From Flavobacterium frigidimaris (lineage in GTDB: Bacteria > Bacteroidota > Bacteroidia > Flavobacteriales > Flavobacteriaceae), in the NCBI GenBank assembly GCA_900129595.1, contig FQWG01000005.1, positions 62,001 to 126,000 of the forward strand: a DNA stretch of 64,000 bases. Reading direction: 5' to 3'. Below are positions 8,042 through 17,330 of the stretch, in pieces (position 1 is the stretch's first letter; every line of letters starts with the position of its first letter). Below the pieces are notes generated by a model. That model was not told the origin of the DNA. It did no database searches and was given only the letters and a program-made list of their open reading frames with translations. Made by a program: the position numbers and the translations under genes.

Positions 8042-10507
8042 ATGAACCTAAGAAAAAAAATAACTGTGATTTGTGCCGGAATTTTTTCGGTAACTGCAAC
8101 AGCGCAGACAACAAGTGATCTAAAACTTTGGTACGATAAACCCGCTGCAATCTGGAATGAAGCTTTGCCTTTGGGCAATGGCCGTTTGGGAGCAATGGTT
8201 TTTGGAGATCCGGCTGTCGAACGTCTGCAATTGAACGAAGAAACCATTTGGGCAGGTTCACCAAACAGCAATGCACATTCGAAATCATTAAAAGCTTTGC
8301 CAGTTGTCCGACAATTAATTTTTGACGGAAAATTTGATGAAGCGCAGGAATTGGCCACACAGGATATTATGTCGCAAACCAATGACGGAATGCCATATCA
8401 GACTTTTGGAAGCGTTTATATTTCGTTTCCCGGACATCAAAAATATTCAAATTATTACAGGGATTTAGATATTGCAAATGCTACGGCAAAAGTAAAATAT
8501 ACCGTAAACGGAGTAGAATTTACCAGGGAAATTTTAACCTCATTTTCAGATCAGGTAATTGTGGTAAAACTTTCGGCAAGTCAGCCGGGACAAATTACAG
8601 CTAATGTTTTTATGAATAGCCCGCTTGATAAAACCGTTTCAGGAACTGAGGGTAGTCAGATTTTACTTTCGGGAACCGGAAGCAATTTTGAAGGTGTAAA
8701 AGGAAAGGTAAAGTTTCAGGGACGATTAATAGCTAAAAATAAAGGTGGAGAAGTTTCAGCAAGCAACGGAATCATCAGCATTAACAAAGCCGATGAAGTA
8801 ACGTTTTTTATTTCGATCGCCACAAATTTTAAGAATTATCAGGATATAACCGAAGATGAAGTAGCCAAAAGCAAAGCCTATTTGGCTAAAGCCGAAACCA
8901 AAGATTTTGCCAGTATCAAAAAAGATCATGTTGCCTATTATCAAAAATTTTTCAACAGGGTTTCTTTTGATTTAGGCACAAATGAAGTGGCAAAGCAACC
9001 AACGAACGAAAGAATCCGGGACTTCTCTAAACAATTTGATCCGCAATTGGCGAGTTTGTATTTTCAGTTTGGTCGTTATCTTTTAATTTCAAGTTCACAA
9101 CCGGGCGGACAACCTGCAAATTTGCAAGGTATCTGGAATGATATGGTTACACCGCCATGGGACAGTAAATACACGACAAACATAAATGCCGAAATGAATT
9201 ACTGGCCGGCAGAAATAACGAATCTTTCAGAAATGCACGAGCCGTTTATTCAAATGGCAAAAGAATTAAGTATAACGGGAGCAGAAACAGCAAAAATGAT
9301 GTACAACGCAAGTGGTTGGGTACTGCATCATAATACTGATATTTGGCGCGTAACGGCACCTGTAGATTCTGCTGCATCGGGAATGTGGCCAACAGGCGGC
9401 GCGTGGGTAAGCCAGGATCTATGGGAAAGATATTTATATACAGGAGATAAAAATTATTTAAAAGAAATTTATCCTGTTATAAAAGGTGCCGCAGATTTCT
9501 TTTTAGATTTCATGATCATCGACCCCAATACAGGTTATTTGGTTGTGGTGCCATCAAGTTCACCTGAAAATACGCATGCAGGAGGAACCGGAAAAGCGAC
9601 AATTGCATCGGGGACAACAATGGACAATCAATTGATTTTTGATCTTTTTACGAATGTAATAAAAGCATCAAAAATAGTGGCACCTGATGATGCTTATACA
9701 AAAAGACTAAGTGAAGCTTTGGCTAAAATGCCTCCAATGAAAGTGGGAAAACACAGTCAGTTGCAGGAATGGCAGAACGATTGGGACAATCCGGAAGACA
9801 AACACAGACATGTTTCGCATTTGTATGGTTTGTTTCCAAGTAATCAGATCTCTCCAATAAAAACACCGGAATTATTTGAAGCGGCAAAGAATTCATTGAA
9901 TTACAGAGGAGATGAATCTACGGGCTGGTCAATGGGATGGAAAGTGAATTTATGGGCCAGATTATTAGACGGAGATCACGCTTATAAATTATTGCAGGAT
10001 CAGTTGCATTTGGTTACTGCAGAACAAAGAAAAGGCGGTGGAACGTATCCGAATATGCTCGATGCGCATCAGCCGTTTCAGATTGATGGTAACTTTGGCT
10101 GTACAGCCGGATTAGCCGAAATGCTGATGCAAAGTCAGGAAGACGCGATTCATTTACTTCCGGCTTTACCAGGTGTTTGGAAAAATGGAAGTATTAAAGG
10201 TCTTGTTGCAAGAGGTGGTTTTGTAATTGATATGAGCTGGAAAAACAATAAAGTTTCAACTTTAAAAATTTATTCAAAATTAGGAGGAAACTGTAGATTA
10301 AAAGTAGAGAATATACTAAAAGGAGATAAAGGAATTTCGCTTAAAAAAGCAAAAGGAGAAAACACAAATCCTTTGTTTTATGATGTTGAAGTAAAAAAGC
10401 CAATTATTGCTAAAGAAGCAAAATTGTCTAAAGTACAATTGCCAAAGTACAATGAGTATGATGTGCAGATGAAAGCGGGACAGACTTTTACTTTTTATGG
10501 CAATTAA
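8042..10507 (+). CDS. GH95 alpha-L-fucosidase / alpha-L-galactosidase
   Basis: An 821-residue secreted enzyme (signal about 1-22, ending ATAQ). It carries the GH95 hallmark NEALPLGNGRLGAMVFG near the N-terminus, the catalytic barrel motif QGIWNDMVTPPW and TTNINAEMNYW. Asn380 and Asn382 match the Asn pair that activates water in AfcA; Glu509 (SSPEN) fits the general acid and Asp682 (QIDGNFG) the further conserved Asp. GH95 enzymes remove alpha-1,2-linked L-fucose, and some prefer L-galactose. Both sugars occur in rhamnogalacturonan II or xyloglucan side chains, which agrees with the neighbouring rhamnosidases. Length is normal for the family. Confidence 0.93.
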   Translation: MNLRKKITVICAGIFSVTATAQTTSDLKLWYDKPAAIWNEALPLGNGRLGAMVFGDPAVERLQLNEETIWAGSPNSNAHSKSLKALPVVRQLIFDGKFDEAQELATQDIMSQTNDGMPYQTFGSVYISFPGHQKYSNYYRDLDIANATAKVKYTVNGVEFTREILTSFSDQVIVVKLSASQPGQITANVFMNSPLDKTVSGTEGSQILLSGTGSNFEGVKGKVKFQGRLIAKNKGGEVSASNGIISINKADEVTFFISIATNFKNYQDITEDEVAKSKAYLAKAETKDFASIKKDHVAYYQKFFNRVSFDLGTNEVAKQPTNERIRDFSKQFDPQLASLYFQFGRYLLISSSQPGGQPANLQGIWNDMVTPPWDSKYTTNINAEMNYWPAEITNLSEMHEPFIQMAKELSITGAETAKMMYNASGWVLHHNTDIWRVTAPVDSAASGMWPTGGAWVSQDLWERYLYTGDKNYLKEIYPVIKGAADFFLDFMIIDPNTGYLVVVPSSSPENTHAGGTGKATIASGTTMDNQLIFDLFTNVIKASKIVAPDDAYTKRLSEALAKMPPMKVGKHSQLQEWQNDWDNPEDKHRHVSHLYGLFPSNQISPIKTPELFEAAKNSLNYRGDESTGWSMGWKVNLWARLLDGDHAYKLLQDQLHLVTAEQRKGGGTYPNMLDAHQPFQIDGNFGCTAGLAEMLMQSQEDAIHLLPALPGVWKNGSIKGLVARGGFVIDMSWKNNKVSTLKIYSKLGGNCRLKVENILKGDKGISLKKAKGENTNPLFYDVEVKKPIIAKEAKLSKVQLPKYNEYDVQMKAGQTFTFYGN

Positions 10508-10520
10508 TATAAATGCGGTT

Positions 10521-10553
10521 AGACCTGACAGATTTTAAAAACCTGTCAGGTCT
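10521..10553. terminator. Perfect hairpin AGACCTGACAG...CTGTCAGGTCT
   Basis: An 11-bp perfect stem (10521-10531 with 10543-10553) lies 14 bp after the GH95 stop. The loop is A/T-rich. Similar hairpins are at 12953-12985 and 21255-21287. It may act as a terminator, but there is no clean T-tail. Confidence 0.55.
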
Positions 10554-10562
10554 TGATGCGGT

Positions 10563-10677
10563 GGATTTGCGTGAGTGATGGAAGTGGAGCTCTTTTTTTG
10601 AGAGGCTTTTGCCGAACAAAAAAAAGCGGGAACGGACAGCACGCTCCGGAGTTTTTACGGAGGGGCACGCCCAAAGA
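10563..10677 (+). repeat. Dispersed intergenic repeat, copy A
   Basis: This roughly 115-bp element runs from ATTTGCGTGAGTGATGG through GTGGAGCTCTTTTTTT and AGCGGGAACG to GGGGCACGCCC. The segment at 21142-21243 is the same element in the opposite orientation. The two copies differ in their inner hairpins but keep them self-complementary (for example CTCCG...CGGAG here, GACCC...GGGTC in the other), which suggests the fold is what is kept. Confidence 0.7.
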
Positions 10678-10704
10678 ATGAATTTTATAATAATAAATTA
10701 AAAT

Positions 10705-12273
10705 ATGTTACATCATTTTAAATACAAAATAATAGCTTTCATGATCCTGATTTCAACTTTAAACATAAGTTGCAAATCTGGATTAAGTCATTCTAATAAA
10801 GGAACGGCGATAATTTTGAAAAAAGAAAACTTCAAACATTACGTTGATTATTTCAACACGATGGAAGAGGAAAATTTAAAATTTGCAATTCCGAATGATA
10901 GTGCGTGGGGCTGGATGGAAAAAAATATTCCGTTGTTTGAATGTCCGCAGCAGAATTTTGAGGAGATTTATTATTTCAGATGGTGGAGTGCGCGAAAACA
11001 CATTAAGAAAACACCTCAGGGATATGCAATTACAGAGTTTTTGGTAGATCGGTCGTATGCGGATCAATACAATATGATCAGTTGCGCTTTGGGGCATCAC
11101 ATTAATGAATTCAGATGGTTGCACAATCCGGAATATATTGAACAGGATGTACATTTATGGTTTAGGGGAAATGAGGGTAAACCGATGAAAAAGCTCAGAA
11201 CTTTTAGCAGTTGGACAGCCGATGCATTGTACAATCGTTATTTAGTGAATAAAGATGATAAATTTTTGCTGGATATGTATCCGGATCTGGTTGCGGAATA
11301 TGCAGCCTGGGAAGGTGACAGAAAACGTAAAGATGGTTTGTTCTGGCAGTTTGATGTAAAAGACGGAATGGAAGAATCATTAAGCGGAGCCAGAAAATTT
11401 AGAAATGCACGCCCAACGATCAACAGTTATATGTTTGGAAATGCTAAAGCTTTGGCGAATATTGCAAAGCTGAAAGGAGATCCTAAACAAGAGCATTATT
11501 TTGAAGCGAAAGCAGATACACTGCAAAAGTTAGTAGAAACAAAACTGTGGAACAGTAAAAGTGAATTCTTTGAAACCTTTACAGAAAAAGATACTTTAGC
11601 ACAGGTTAGAGAAGCAATTGGATTTATTCCGTGGTATTTTAACCTGCCACAAAAAGACAAAGGTTTTGAAAAAGCGTGGGAACAGATTAAGGATGAAAAA
11701 GGATTTTCGGCACCGTTTGGATTAACCACTGCAGAACGCAGAAGTCCGCGTTTTAGATCACACGGAACCGGAACTTGTGAATGGGACGGTGCGATTTGGC
11801 CTTTTGCGAGTTCTCAGACTTTAACTGCTTTGGCGAATGTATTGAATAACTATGATCAGAATTTTGTCGCTAAGCCGGATTATTTCAAGCAAATGAACCT
11901 GTACGTAGAATCACAATATTATCGCGGAAGACCTTATTTGGGAGAATATCTTGATGAAACAACCGGATATTGGTTAATGGGAGACAGAGAACGCAGCCGT
12001 TATTACAATCACTCGACCTTTAATGATTTAATGATTACAGGATTGGTAGGTTTAAGACCAAGAGCAGATGAAAAAATAGAAGTGAATCCGTTGATTCCGC
12101 AAGACAAATGGGACTGGTTTTGTCTGGACAATGTTTTATACCACGGTAATATCATTACAATTCTTTGGGACAAAACAGGAGAAAAATATAAAAAAGGAAA
12201 AGGTTTCAGGATCTTTAAAAACGGAAAGGAAATTGCTTTTTCTGAGAGATTGGAGCGATTGGTTGCTAATTAA
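10705..12273 (+). CDS. MGH1/GH63-like glycoside hydrolase, lipoprotein
   Basis: A 522-residue lipoprotein (lipobox before Cys23, NISC). The body is an all-helical (alpha/alpha)6 toroid resembling the C-terminal catalytic domain of GH63 and the MGH1-like family (mannosylglycerate hydrolase, alpha-glucosidase type). FDVKDGMEES (near residue 219) is a likely acid-site segment. CEWDGAIWPFASSQT (near 358) is the characteristic late motif with an acidic residue in the pocket. It probably acts at the cell surface or in the periplasm on an alpha-linked side-chain sugar. The linkage is unknown. It shares strand and spacing with the enzyme block. Confidence 0.72.
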   Translation: MLHHFKYKIIAFMILISTLNISCKSGLSHSNKGTAIILKKENFKHYVDYFNTMEEENLKFAIPNDSAWGWMEKNIPLFECPQQNFEEIYYFRWWSARKHIKKTPQGYAITEFLVDRSYADQYNMISCALGHHINEFRWLHNPEYIEQDVHLWFRGNEGKPMKKLRTFSSWTADALYNRYLVNKDDKFLLDMYPDLVAEYAAWEGDRKRKDGLFWQFDVKDGMEESLSGARKFRNARPTINSYMFGNAKALANIAKLKGDPKQEHYFEAKADTLQKLVETKLWNSKSEFFETFTEKDTLAQVREAIGFIPWYFNLPQKDKGFEKAWEQIKDEKGFSAPFGLTTAERRSPRFRSHGTGTCEWDGAIWPFASSQTLTALANVLNNYDQNFVAKPDYFKQMNLYVESQYYRGRPYLGEYLDETTGYWLMGDRERSRYYNHSTFNDLMITGLVGLRPRADEKIEVNPLIPQDKWDWFCLDNVLYHGNIITILWDKTGEKYKKGKGFRIFKNGKEIAFSERLERLVAN

Positions 12274-12304
12274 TGTAAATTGTAGCAAAATTTAAATTAC
12301 TAAA

Positions 12305-12907
12305 ATGGCATTAGAAAGTATAATTAGCTACGAAGAATATTCAAATCTTGACTTTGAAGCATCAGAAAAAGTAGAAGCAGAAATAGAAAAACTATGCAGA
12401 GATAATATTGAGGAGTTAAAACGTTTTTGCACTGATAAACTATTTTTAGAAACAGATAAAATTAGTCTTATTTATTATTCTTTGTCTGAATGCGAAAACT
12501 ATAGTTTTTGGAATGATTTTTTAACTAAAGAGTTTGCAAGGGTTTTTGAAATTGCCATAAATCAAAATAAAATGGCACAGCTGTATCCGCTTTTGGAGAA
12601 TATTACAGTGGATGAAACGGATTCTTTAGATGCGGAGAAAGTGAGAGAAATATTGGTTAAAGAGCTCGATAATAAAATATTAGAAATTCGTTTTAATTCT
12701 TTGTCCTTGTTAGAATATTGGCTGGATTTTGACGGTATAGGAATCAAACAGTCCGTTATTTCAAAACTGAGAGAGAAAACAAAAGATACCAATTGGAAAA
12801 TTCGCTGGAACGCCCATAACATGCTTAAGGAGAGGAATATTCTAGTTCAGGATTTAAGTTTAATGGATAAAATAAGGGGTAGATATGGCAATATTTATTC
12901 TCTGTAA
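12305..12907 (+). CDS. Hypothetical HEAT-like helical protein
   Basis: A 200-residue protein with no signal peptide, so probably cytoplasmic. It is almost entirely helical. The last 90 residues contain two HEAT/ARM-like helix pairs (IRFNSLSLLEYWLDF and IRWNAHNMLKER). It begins 31 bp after the MGH1-like gene and is likely co-transcribed, yet it is the only cytoplasmic non-enzyme gene in the carbohydrate block. I do not recognise a function; protein-protein contact is the usual role of such repeats. Confidence 0.6.
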   Translation: MALESIISYEEYSNLDFEASEKVEAEIEKLCRDNIEELKRFCTDKLFLETDKISLIYYSLSECENYSFWNDFLTKEFARVFEIAINQNKMAQLYPLLENITVDETDSLDAEKVREILVKELDNKILEIRFNSLSLLEYWLDFDGIGIKQSVISKLREKTKDTNWKIRWNAHNMLKERNILVQDLSLMDKIRGRYGNIYSL

Positions 12908-12952
12908 AAATAAAAAGAAGTCCTGATAAAATTGATTTCTCAATCACTCATA

Positions 12953-12985
12953 AGACCCGGCATTTTTTTTAAAACTGTCGGGTTT
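12953..12985. terminator. Decayed hairpin GACCCGGCA...TGTCGGGTT
   Basis: GACCCGGCA (from 12953), a T-run, then CTGTCGGGTT to 12985. It resembles the hairpins at 10521 and 21255 with mismatches and lies between the HEAT-like gene and the second GH78. Confidence 0.4.
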
Positions 12986-13007
12986 AAAGCGCATAAAAAA
13001 TAATACC

Positions 13008-15764
13008 ATGAAAAAGTTTTTTTTACCTCTTACATTCATCATTATAACCCTGATTTCAATTTCGGCGAAAGCCCAAAACAAAGTCAGCGTTATTAATTTA
13101 CAATGCGAAATGCTCAGCAATCCTGAAGGAATTGATGTCGTTCAACCACGATTGAGCTGGCAGATAAATGCTGGTGTAAATGATGTAGAACAAACGGGTT
13201 ATCAAATTGTTGTAGCTTCTACTTTAGAGAATCTGAATGCTAATAAAGCAGATTTATGGGATAGTGGCAAAGTACAAAGTGACAAATCTGTTCATATTGT
13301 TTATAACGGAAAACGACTGGAGAACCGCCAAAATGCGTTTTGGAAAGTAATTGTCTGGACCAATAAAGGAGAAATTCAATCGGTAGAAAAAGCTCATTTT
13401 AGTATGGGAATCATGAATTATGCTGATTGGAAATCAACACGCTGGATTGGTTATGAAAAAGCTGCTGCGGGAGATAGTATTTCTCAGTATTCGAGATTAT
13501 CAGCTCGTTATTTAAGAAAAGAGATCAACTTAAAGAAACAAGTCAAAAATGCGAAGGTCTATATCATGGGAATGGGTTTGTATGAGTTGTACATTAACGG
13601 AAATAAAATTGGCGATCAGGTTTTAGCTCCCGTTCCGACTGATTATACCAAAAATGTAAAATACAATGTTTTTGATGTGACTTCTCAACTAAAAGAAGGT
13701 AAAAATATGTTGGGGACGATTTTAGGAAACGGACGTTTTTTTACGATGCGTCAGGATTTTAAACCTTATAAAATTAAAACTTTTGGTTACCCTAAAATGG
13801 CGCTTCAGTTATTTGTCGAATATACAGACGGAAGCAAAGAGATTATTAGAACAGATGATACCTGGAAAGTGACCACAAATGGCCCAATCTTATCCAACAA
13901 TGAATATGACGGAGAAGAATACGATGCCCGTAAAGAAATGAAAAATTGGAGCACGGTCAATTTCGATGATAAAAAGTGGCTGTTGGCAGAATATGTTCAG
14001 GAACCGGGTGGCTTTTATGAAGCGCAAATGACACCGAATATGAAAATTATGGGCGAGGTAAAACCTATTTCGATCAAACAAACGCCTAAAGGAACTTATA
14101 TCTTAGATATGGGGCAAAACATGGTAGGCTGGCTGCAACTGAAAGTAAAAGGAAAAAGCGGAGATAAAATTAAGCTGAAATTTGCCGAATCATTGCAGGC
14201 AGACGGTTCTTTGTACATAGAAAATTTGCGTGATGCAAGAACTACTGATGTTTATACTTTAAAAGGCGAAGGTGAAGAAATTTGGGAACCTACTTTTGTT
14301 TTTCACGGTTTTAGATTTGTCGAGGTTTCAGGATATACAACAAAGCCAGCGTTAGATAATTTTGTTGGAAAAGTAGTGTATGACGACATTAAAACAACGG
14401 GAACTTTCGAATCATCTGACGCTGTCATGAACCAGATTTTCAAAAATGCATATTGGGGAATTAGCGGAAATTATAAAGGAATGCCAATCGATTGCCCGCA
14501 GCGAAATGAGCGTCAGCCATGGCTTGGCGACAGAACAACGGGCGCTTATGGAGAAAGTTTTTTATTCGATAATCAAACCTTGTATGTCAAATGGCTCGAC
14601 GATATAAAAAATGCACAAACGGCTGACGGCGGAATTCCCGATGTCGCACCGGCTTTCTGGCGCTATTACGGTGATAATGTAACCTGGCCGGGAACTTATA
14701 TCACGGTTGCCGATATGTTGTACCAGCAGTTTGGCGATCAAAAAGTAATCGAAAAACATTATTCCTCCATGAAAAAATGGGTGGTGTATATGGAACAGAA
14801 TTATCTGGTGAAGGATTTAATGACCAAAGACAAATACGGAGATTGGTGCGTTCCACCGGAATCTTTAGAATTAATTCACTCCAAAGACTCAGCCAGAACA
14901 ACTAATGGAGAATTAATTGCAAGTGCATTTTATTATCATTTATTGCAGAAGATGAAAAAATTTGCGGCAATTAACGGTACAAACCAGCAAGACATTCAAT
15001 ATTATAATTCACTTTCTGAAAGAGTGAAAACAGCCTTTAATGCGAAGTTTTTCAATGCATCAAAAAACAATTATGCAAATAATACTGTAACGGCAAATCT
15101 GCTTCCGTTGGCCTTTGGGATGGTTGCTGAAAACCTGGAGTCAAAAGTATTTGATAATATTATTCATGAAGTCGAAGTAACCTACAAAGGTCATATTAGT
15201 ACCGGAGTCATTGGAACCCAGTTTTTAATGCGAACGTTATCTGAATACGGAAGACCGGATTTAAGTTATAAACTGGCATCAAACGATACGTACCCAAGTT
15301 GGGGGTATATGGCTAAAAACGGCGCGACAACCATTTGGGAATTGTGGAACGGAAATACTGCCGATCCTAAAATGAATTCGCAAAACCATGTCATGTTATT
15401 AGGCGATTTATTGATTTGGTATTATGAGAATATTGCCGGAATTAAAAGCAATCCCGAAACTCCGGGGTTCAAACAAATTATTATGAAACCGGATTTTGAA
15501 ACGGACTTAACGTTTGTGAATGCTTCTTATGAATCAATTCACGGAACGATAAAAAGCAACTGGAAGAAAACTAAAAAAAGTTTGCAATGGAATATTACCA
15601 TTCCGGCAAATACATCTGCCATAGTTTATTTGCCTGCAATGAATGTTTCAAGTGTATTAGTAGATAATAAGAAGCTGGATAAAACAAATTTGGCTTATAC
15701 CAAAGAAAATAATAAAATTCTTTTGACATTGCCTTCAGGTTCCTATGTTGTAAATGTAAAATAG
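13008..15764 (+). CDS. GH78 alpha-L-rhamnosidase (second copy)
   Basis: A 918-residue secreted enzyme (signal about 1-22, ending AKAQ) with the same domain order as the GH78 at 3553: N-terminal Ig-like domain, concanavalin-like domains, helical barrel, C-terminal beta-sandwich. DCPQRNERQPW begins at Asp495 and places Glu501 at the acid position of the Streptomyces Rha78A subgroup. Glu778 in GATTIWELW is the likely base. Two GH78 enzymes with different acid spacing in one locus suggest two rhamnose linkages in the substrate. No truncation is seen. Confidence 0.93.
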   Translation: MKKFFLPLTFIIITLISISAKAQNKVSVINLQCEMLSNPEGIDVVQPRLSWQINAGVNDVEQTGYQIVVASTLENLNANKADLWDSGKVQSDKSVHIVYNGKRLENRQNAFWKVIVWTNKGEIQSVEKAHFSMGIMNYADWKSTRWIGYEKAAAGDSISQYSRLSARYLRKEINLKKQVKNAKVYIMGMGLYELYINGNKIGDQVLAPVPTDYTKNVKYNVFDVTSQLKEGKNMLGTILGNGRFFTMRQDFKPYKIKTFGYPKMALQLFVEYTDGSKEIIRTDDTWKVTTNGPILSNNEYDGEEYDARKEMKNWSTVNFDDKKWLLAEYVQEPGGFYEAQMTPNMKIMGEVKPISIKQTPKGTYILDMGQNMVGWLQLKVKGKSGDKIKLKFAESLQADGSLYIENLRDARTTDVYTLKGEGEEIWEPTFVFHGFRFVEVSGYTTKPALDNFVGKVVYDDIKTTGTFESSDAVMNQIFKNAYWGISGNYKGMPIDCPQRNERQPWLGDRTTGAYGESFLFDNQTLYVKWLDDIKNAQTADGGIPDVAPAFWRYYGDNVTWPGTYITVADMLYQQFGDQKVIEKHYSSMKKWVVYMEQNYLVKDLMTKDKYGDWCVPPESLELIHSKDSARTTNGELIASAFYYHLLQKMKKFAAINGTNQQDIQYYNSLSERVKTAFNAKFFNASKNNYANNTVTANLLPLAFGMVAENLESKVFDNIIHEVEVTYKGHISTGVIGTQFLMRTLSEYGRPDLSYKLASNDTYPSWGYMAKNGATTIWELWNGNTADPKMNSQNHVMLLGDLLIWYYENIAGIKSNPETPGFKQIIMKPDFETDLTFVNASYESIHGTIKSNWKKTKKSLQWNITIPANTSAIVYLPAMNVSSVLVDNKKLDKTNLAYTKENNKILLTLPSGSYVVNVK

Positions 15765-15800
15765 GAATATCTGAATTGTAGCGGGCATAATGCTGTTTTA

Positions 15801-15838
15801 GATCTTTGTCAAAGTGTAAAGCTTTGACAAAGATTTTA
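15801..15838. terminator. Rho-independent-like terminator after GH78
   Basis: GATCTTTGTCAAAG (15801-15814) pairs with CTTTGACAAAGAT (15822-15834), a 13-bp stem with a 7-nt loop followed by TTTTAT. It lies 37 bp after the second GH78 and before a new -7 promoter element, so one transcription unit probably ends here. Confidence 0.6.
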
Positions 15839-15961
15839 TCATTTTTAATGGATGCTTAAATTTTCTGTCTTCAAAACTGAAAAAGTCAAGACATTTTTTA
15901 AAATTCGGGACAGTACAGGACACATCTTTAATTTTTTAGTGTCATTTTTACACTTAATAAA

Positions 15962-15969
15962 TAATTTTG
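15962..15969 (+). promoter_or_regulatory. -7 promoter element TAATTTTG
   Basis: Matches the Bacteroidota -7 consensus TAnnTTTG, 61 bp before the ATG at 16031. I see no clear -33 TTTG at the right distance. Together with the terminator at 15801 it suggests that a second transcription unit starts with the BNR lipoprotein gene. Confidence 0.45.
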
Positions 15970-16030
15970 TGCGAAAAATTATTAGGAATGCATAAAAAAC
16001 CAAAAAATTTAATTCAAAATAAAATCAGGA

Positions 16031-17176
16031 ATGAAGATTATAAAACTAACATGTGTCATTTTTGGACTGCTTTTTTTAGGAAGTTGTAAACCTACATTAC
16101 AAAGCAGGACGTGGAAAGAAGGAATTTTAGTAGATGAATTTATATACGATAAAGCGCCTTATCCGTCTTGTCACGCTGTAACAATTGTTGAGGCTGCAAA
16201 TGGAGATTTAGTGTCATCCTGGTTTGGAGGAACGCACGAAAGAAATCCTGATGTTTGTATTTATGTAAGCATCAAACCTAAAGGAAGTGATAAATGGAGC
16301 GAAGGTGTAAAAGTCGCTGACGGTGTGATGAAAGAAGGCCCGAGATTGCCAACATGGAATCCGGTTTTATATCAGGTTCCGGGTGGAGATTTAATACTTT
16401 TCTACAAAATTGGTCCAAAACCATCTGAGTGGTGGGGTGTAATCAGAACTTCGTCTGATAACGGAAAAACATGGTCTGAAGCTGAAAAAATGCCAGAAGG
16501 TTTCTTGGGACCAATCAAAAACAAACCTGTTTTATTAAGTAACGGAACTCTATTATGCCCTTCAAGTATCGAAGGTGATGGCTGGAGACTTCGCATGGAA
16601 AGTACGCCTGATTTTGGAAAAACATGGGTCATGGGCGATACTTTATCAAGAGGAAAACAAAAAATAAATGCCATTCAGCCCAGTATTCTTTTTCATAAAG
16701 ACGGAAGTATACAGGCAATTGGAAGAACAAGAAACAGAGCTATTTTTAGTACATTTTCTAAAGATAACGGAAAAACATGGTCAGACATAGAACTCATTGG
16801 TCTGCCAAATAATAACTCCGGAACGGATGCCGTAACCCTTAAAGACGGAAGACATTTATTAGTCTATAATCACGTTTTGCCTCCGGGAACAGAAGCAAAA
16901 GGGCCAAGAACACCTTTGAATGTTTCAGTTTCTAAAGACGGAATTCACTGGAATGCAGCATTAGTTCTGGAAGACTCAAAAATCAGTCAGTATTCTTATC
17001 CGTCGATGATCCAGAGTTCTGACGGGATGGTACACATCGTGTATACATGGAGAAGGGAAAAACTAAAATACGTAAAAATTGATCCAAGCAAATTAAAAAC
17101 ACTTCCGATCAAAAACGGAATCTGGCCTGGTGAAGAAAACAAAGTGGTAACGGCTGTAAAGGCAGAAGAAGAGTAA
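16031..17176 (+). CDS. BNR-repeat (sialidase-like) lipoprotein
   Basis: A 381-residue lipoprotein (lipobox FLGSC, Cys19). It has at least four Asp-box turns (SSDNGKTW, TPDFGKTW, SKDNGKTW, SKDGIHW), giving a six-bladed sialidase-like propeller. AYPSCHAV-like and WFGGTHE motifs near the N-terminus are typical of the BNR_2 family, which is often annotated as exo-alpha-sialidase. In a pectin-type locus a sialidase role is unlikely. An unidentified exo-glycosidase acting on an acidic sugar is a reasonable guess. It is unrelated in detail to the larger BNR protein at 1549. Confidence 0.65.
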   Translation: MKIIKLTCVIFGLLFLGSCKPTLQSRTWKEGILVDEFIYDKAPYPSCHAVTIVEAANGDLVSSWFGGTHERNPDVCIYVSIKPKGSDKWSEGVKVADGVMKEGPRLPTWNPVLYQVPGGDLILFYKIGPKPSEWWGVIRTSSDNGKTWSEAEKMPEGFLGPIKNKPVLLSNGTLLCPSSIEGDGWRLRMESTPDFGKTWVMGDTLSRGKQKINAIQPSILFHKDGSIQAIGRTRNRAIFSTFSKDNGKTWSDIELIGLPNNNSGTDAVTLKDGRHLLVYNHVLPPGTEAKGPRTPLNVSVSKDGIHWNAALVLEDSKISQYSYPSMIQSSDGMVHIVYTWRREKLKYVKIDPSKLKTLPIKNGIWPGEENKVVTAVKAEEE

Positions 17177-17191
17177 TTTTAAAAGGATATT

Positions 17192-17314
17192 GCCACAGAT
17201 TAAAAGATTTAAATGATTGAAAAATCTGCCAAATCTGCGTGAAAAAATTAACTCTAGCAGATTTAGCAGATTCAATTAAATTTAAAAATCATTTTAATAA
17301 TTTTAATCTGTGGC
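17192..17314. repeat. Intergenic palindrome, GCCACAGATTAAA...TTTTAATCTGTGGCC
   Basis: A 123-bp inverted-repeat element with internal CAGATTT/AAATCTG units, filling the gap between the BNR and isomerase genes. It is the largest copy of the family also seen at 7882 and 37464. Its right end lies only 16 bp from the isomerase start codon. Confidence 0.65.
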
Positions 17315-17330
17315 CTTAAAAAATAGAGGC

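Noticed and set aside
7950..8382. Two overlapping minus-strand frames (126 and 136 codons) at the start of the GH95 gene
   Set aside because: They are antisense to conserved GH95 coding sequence and resemble no family.
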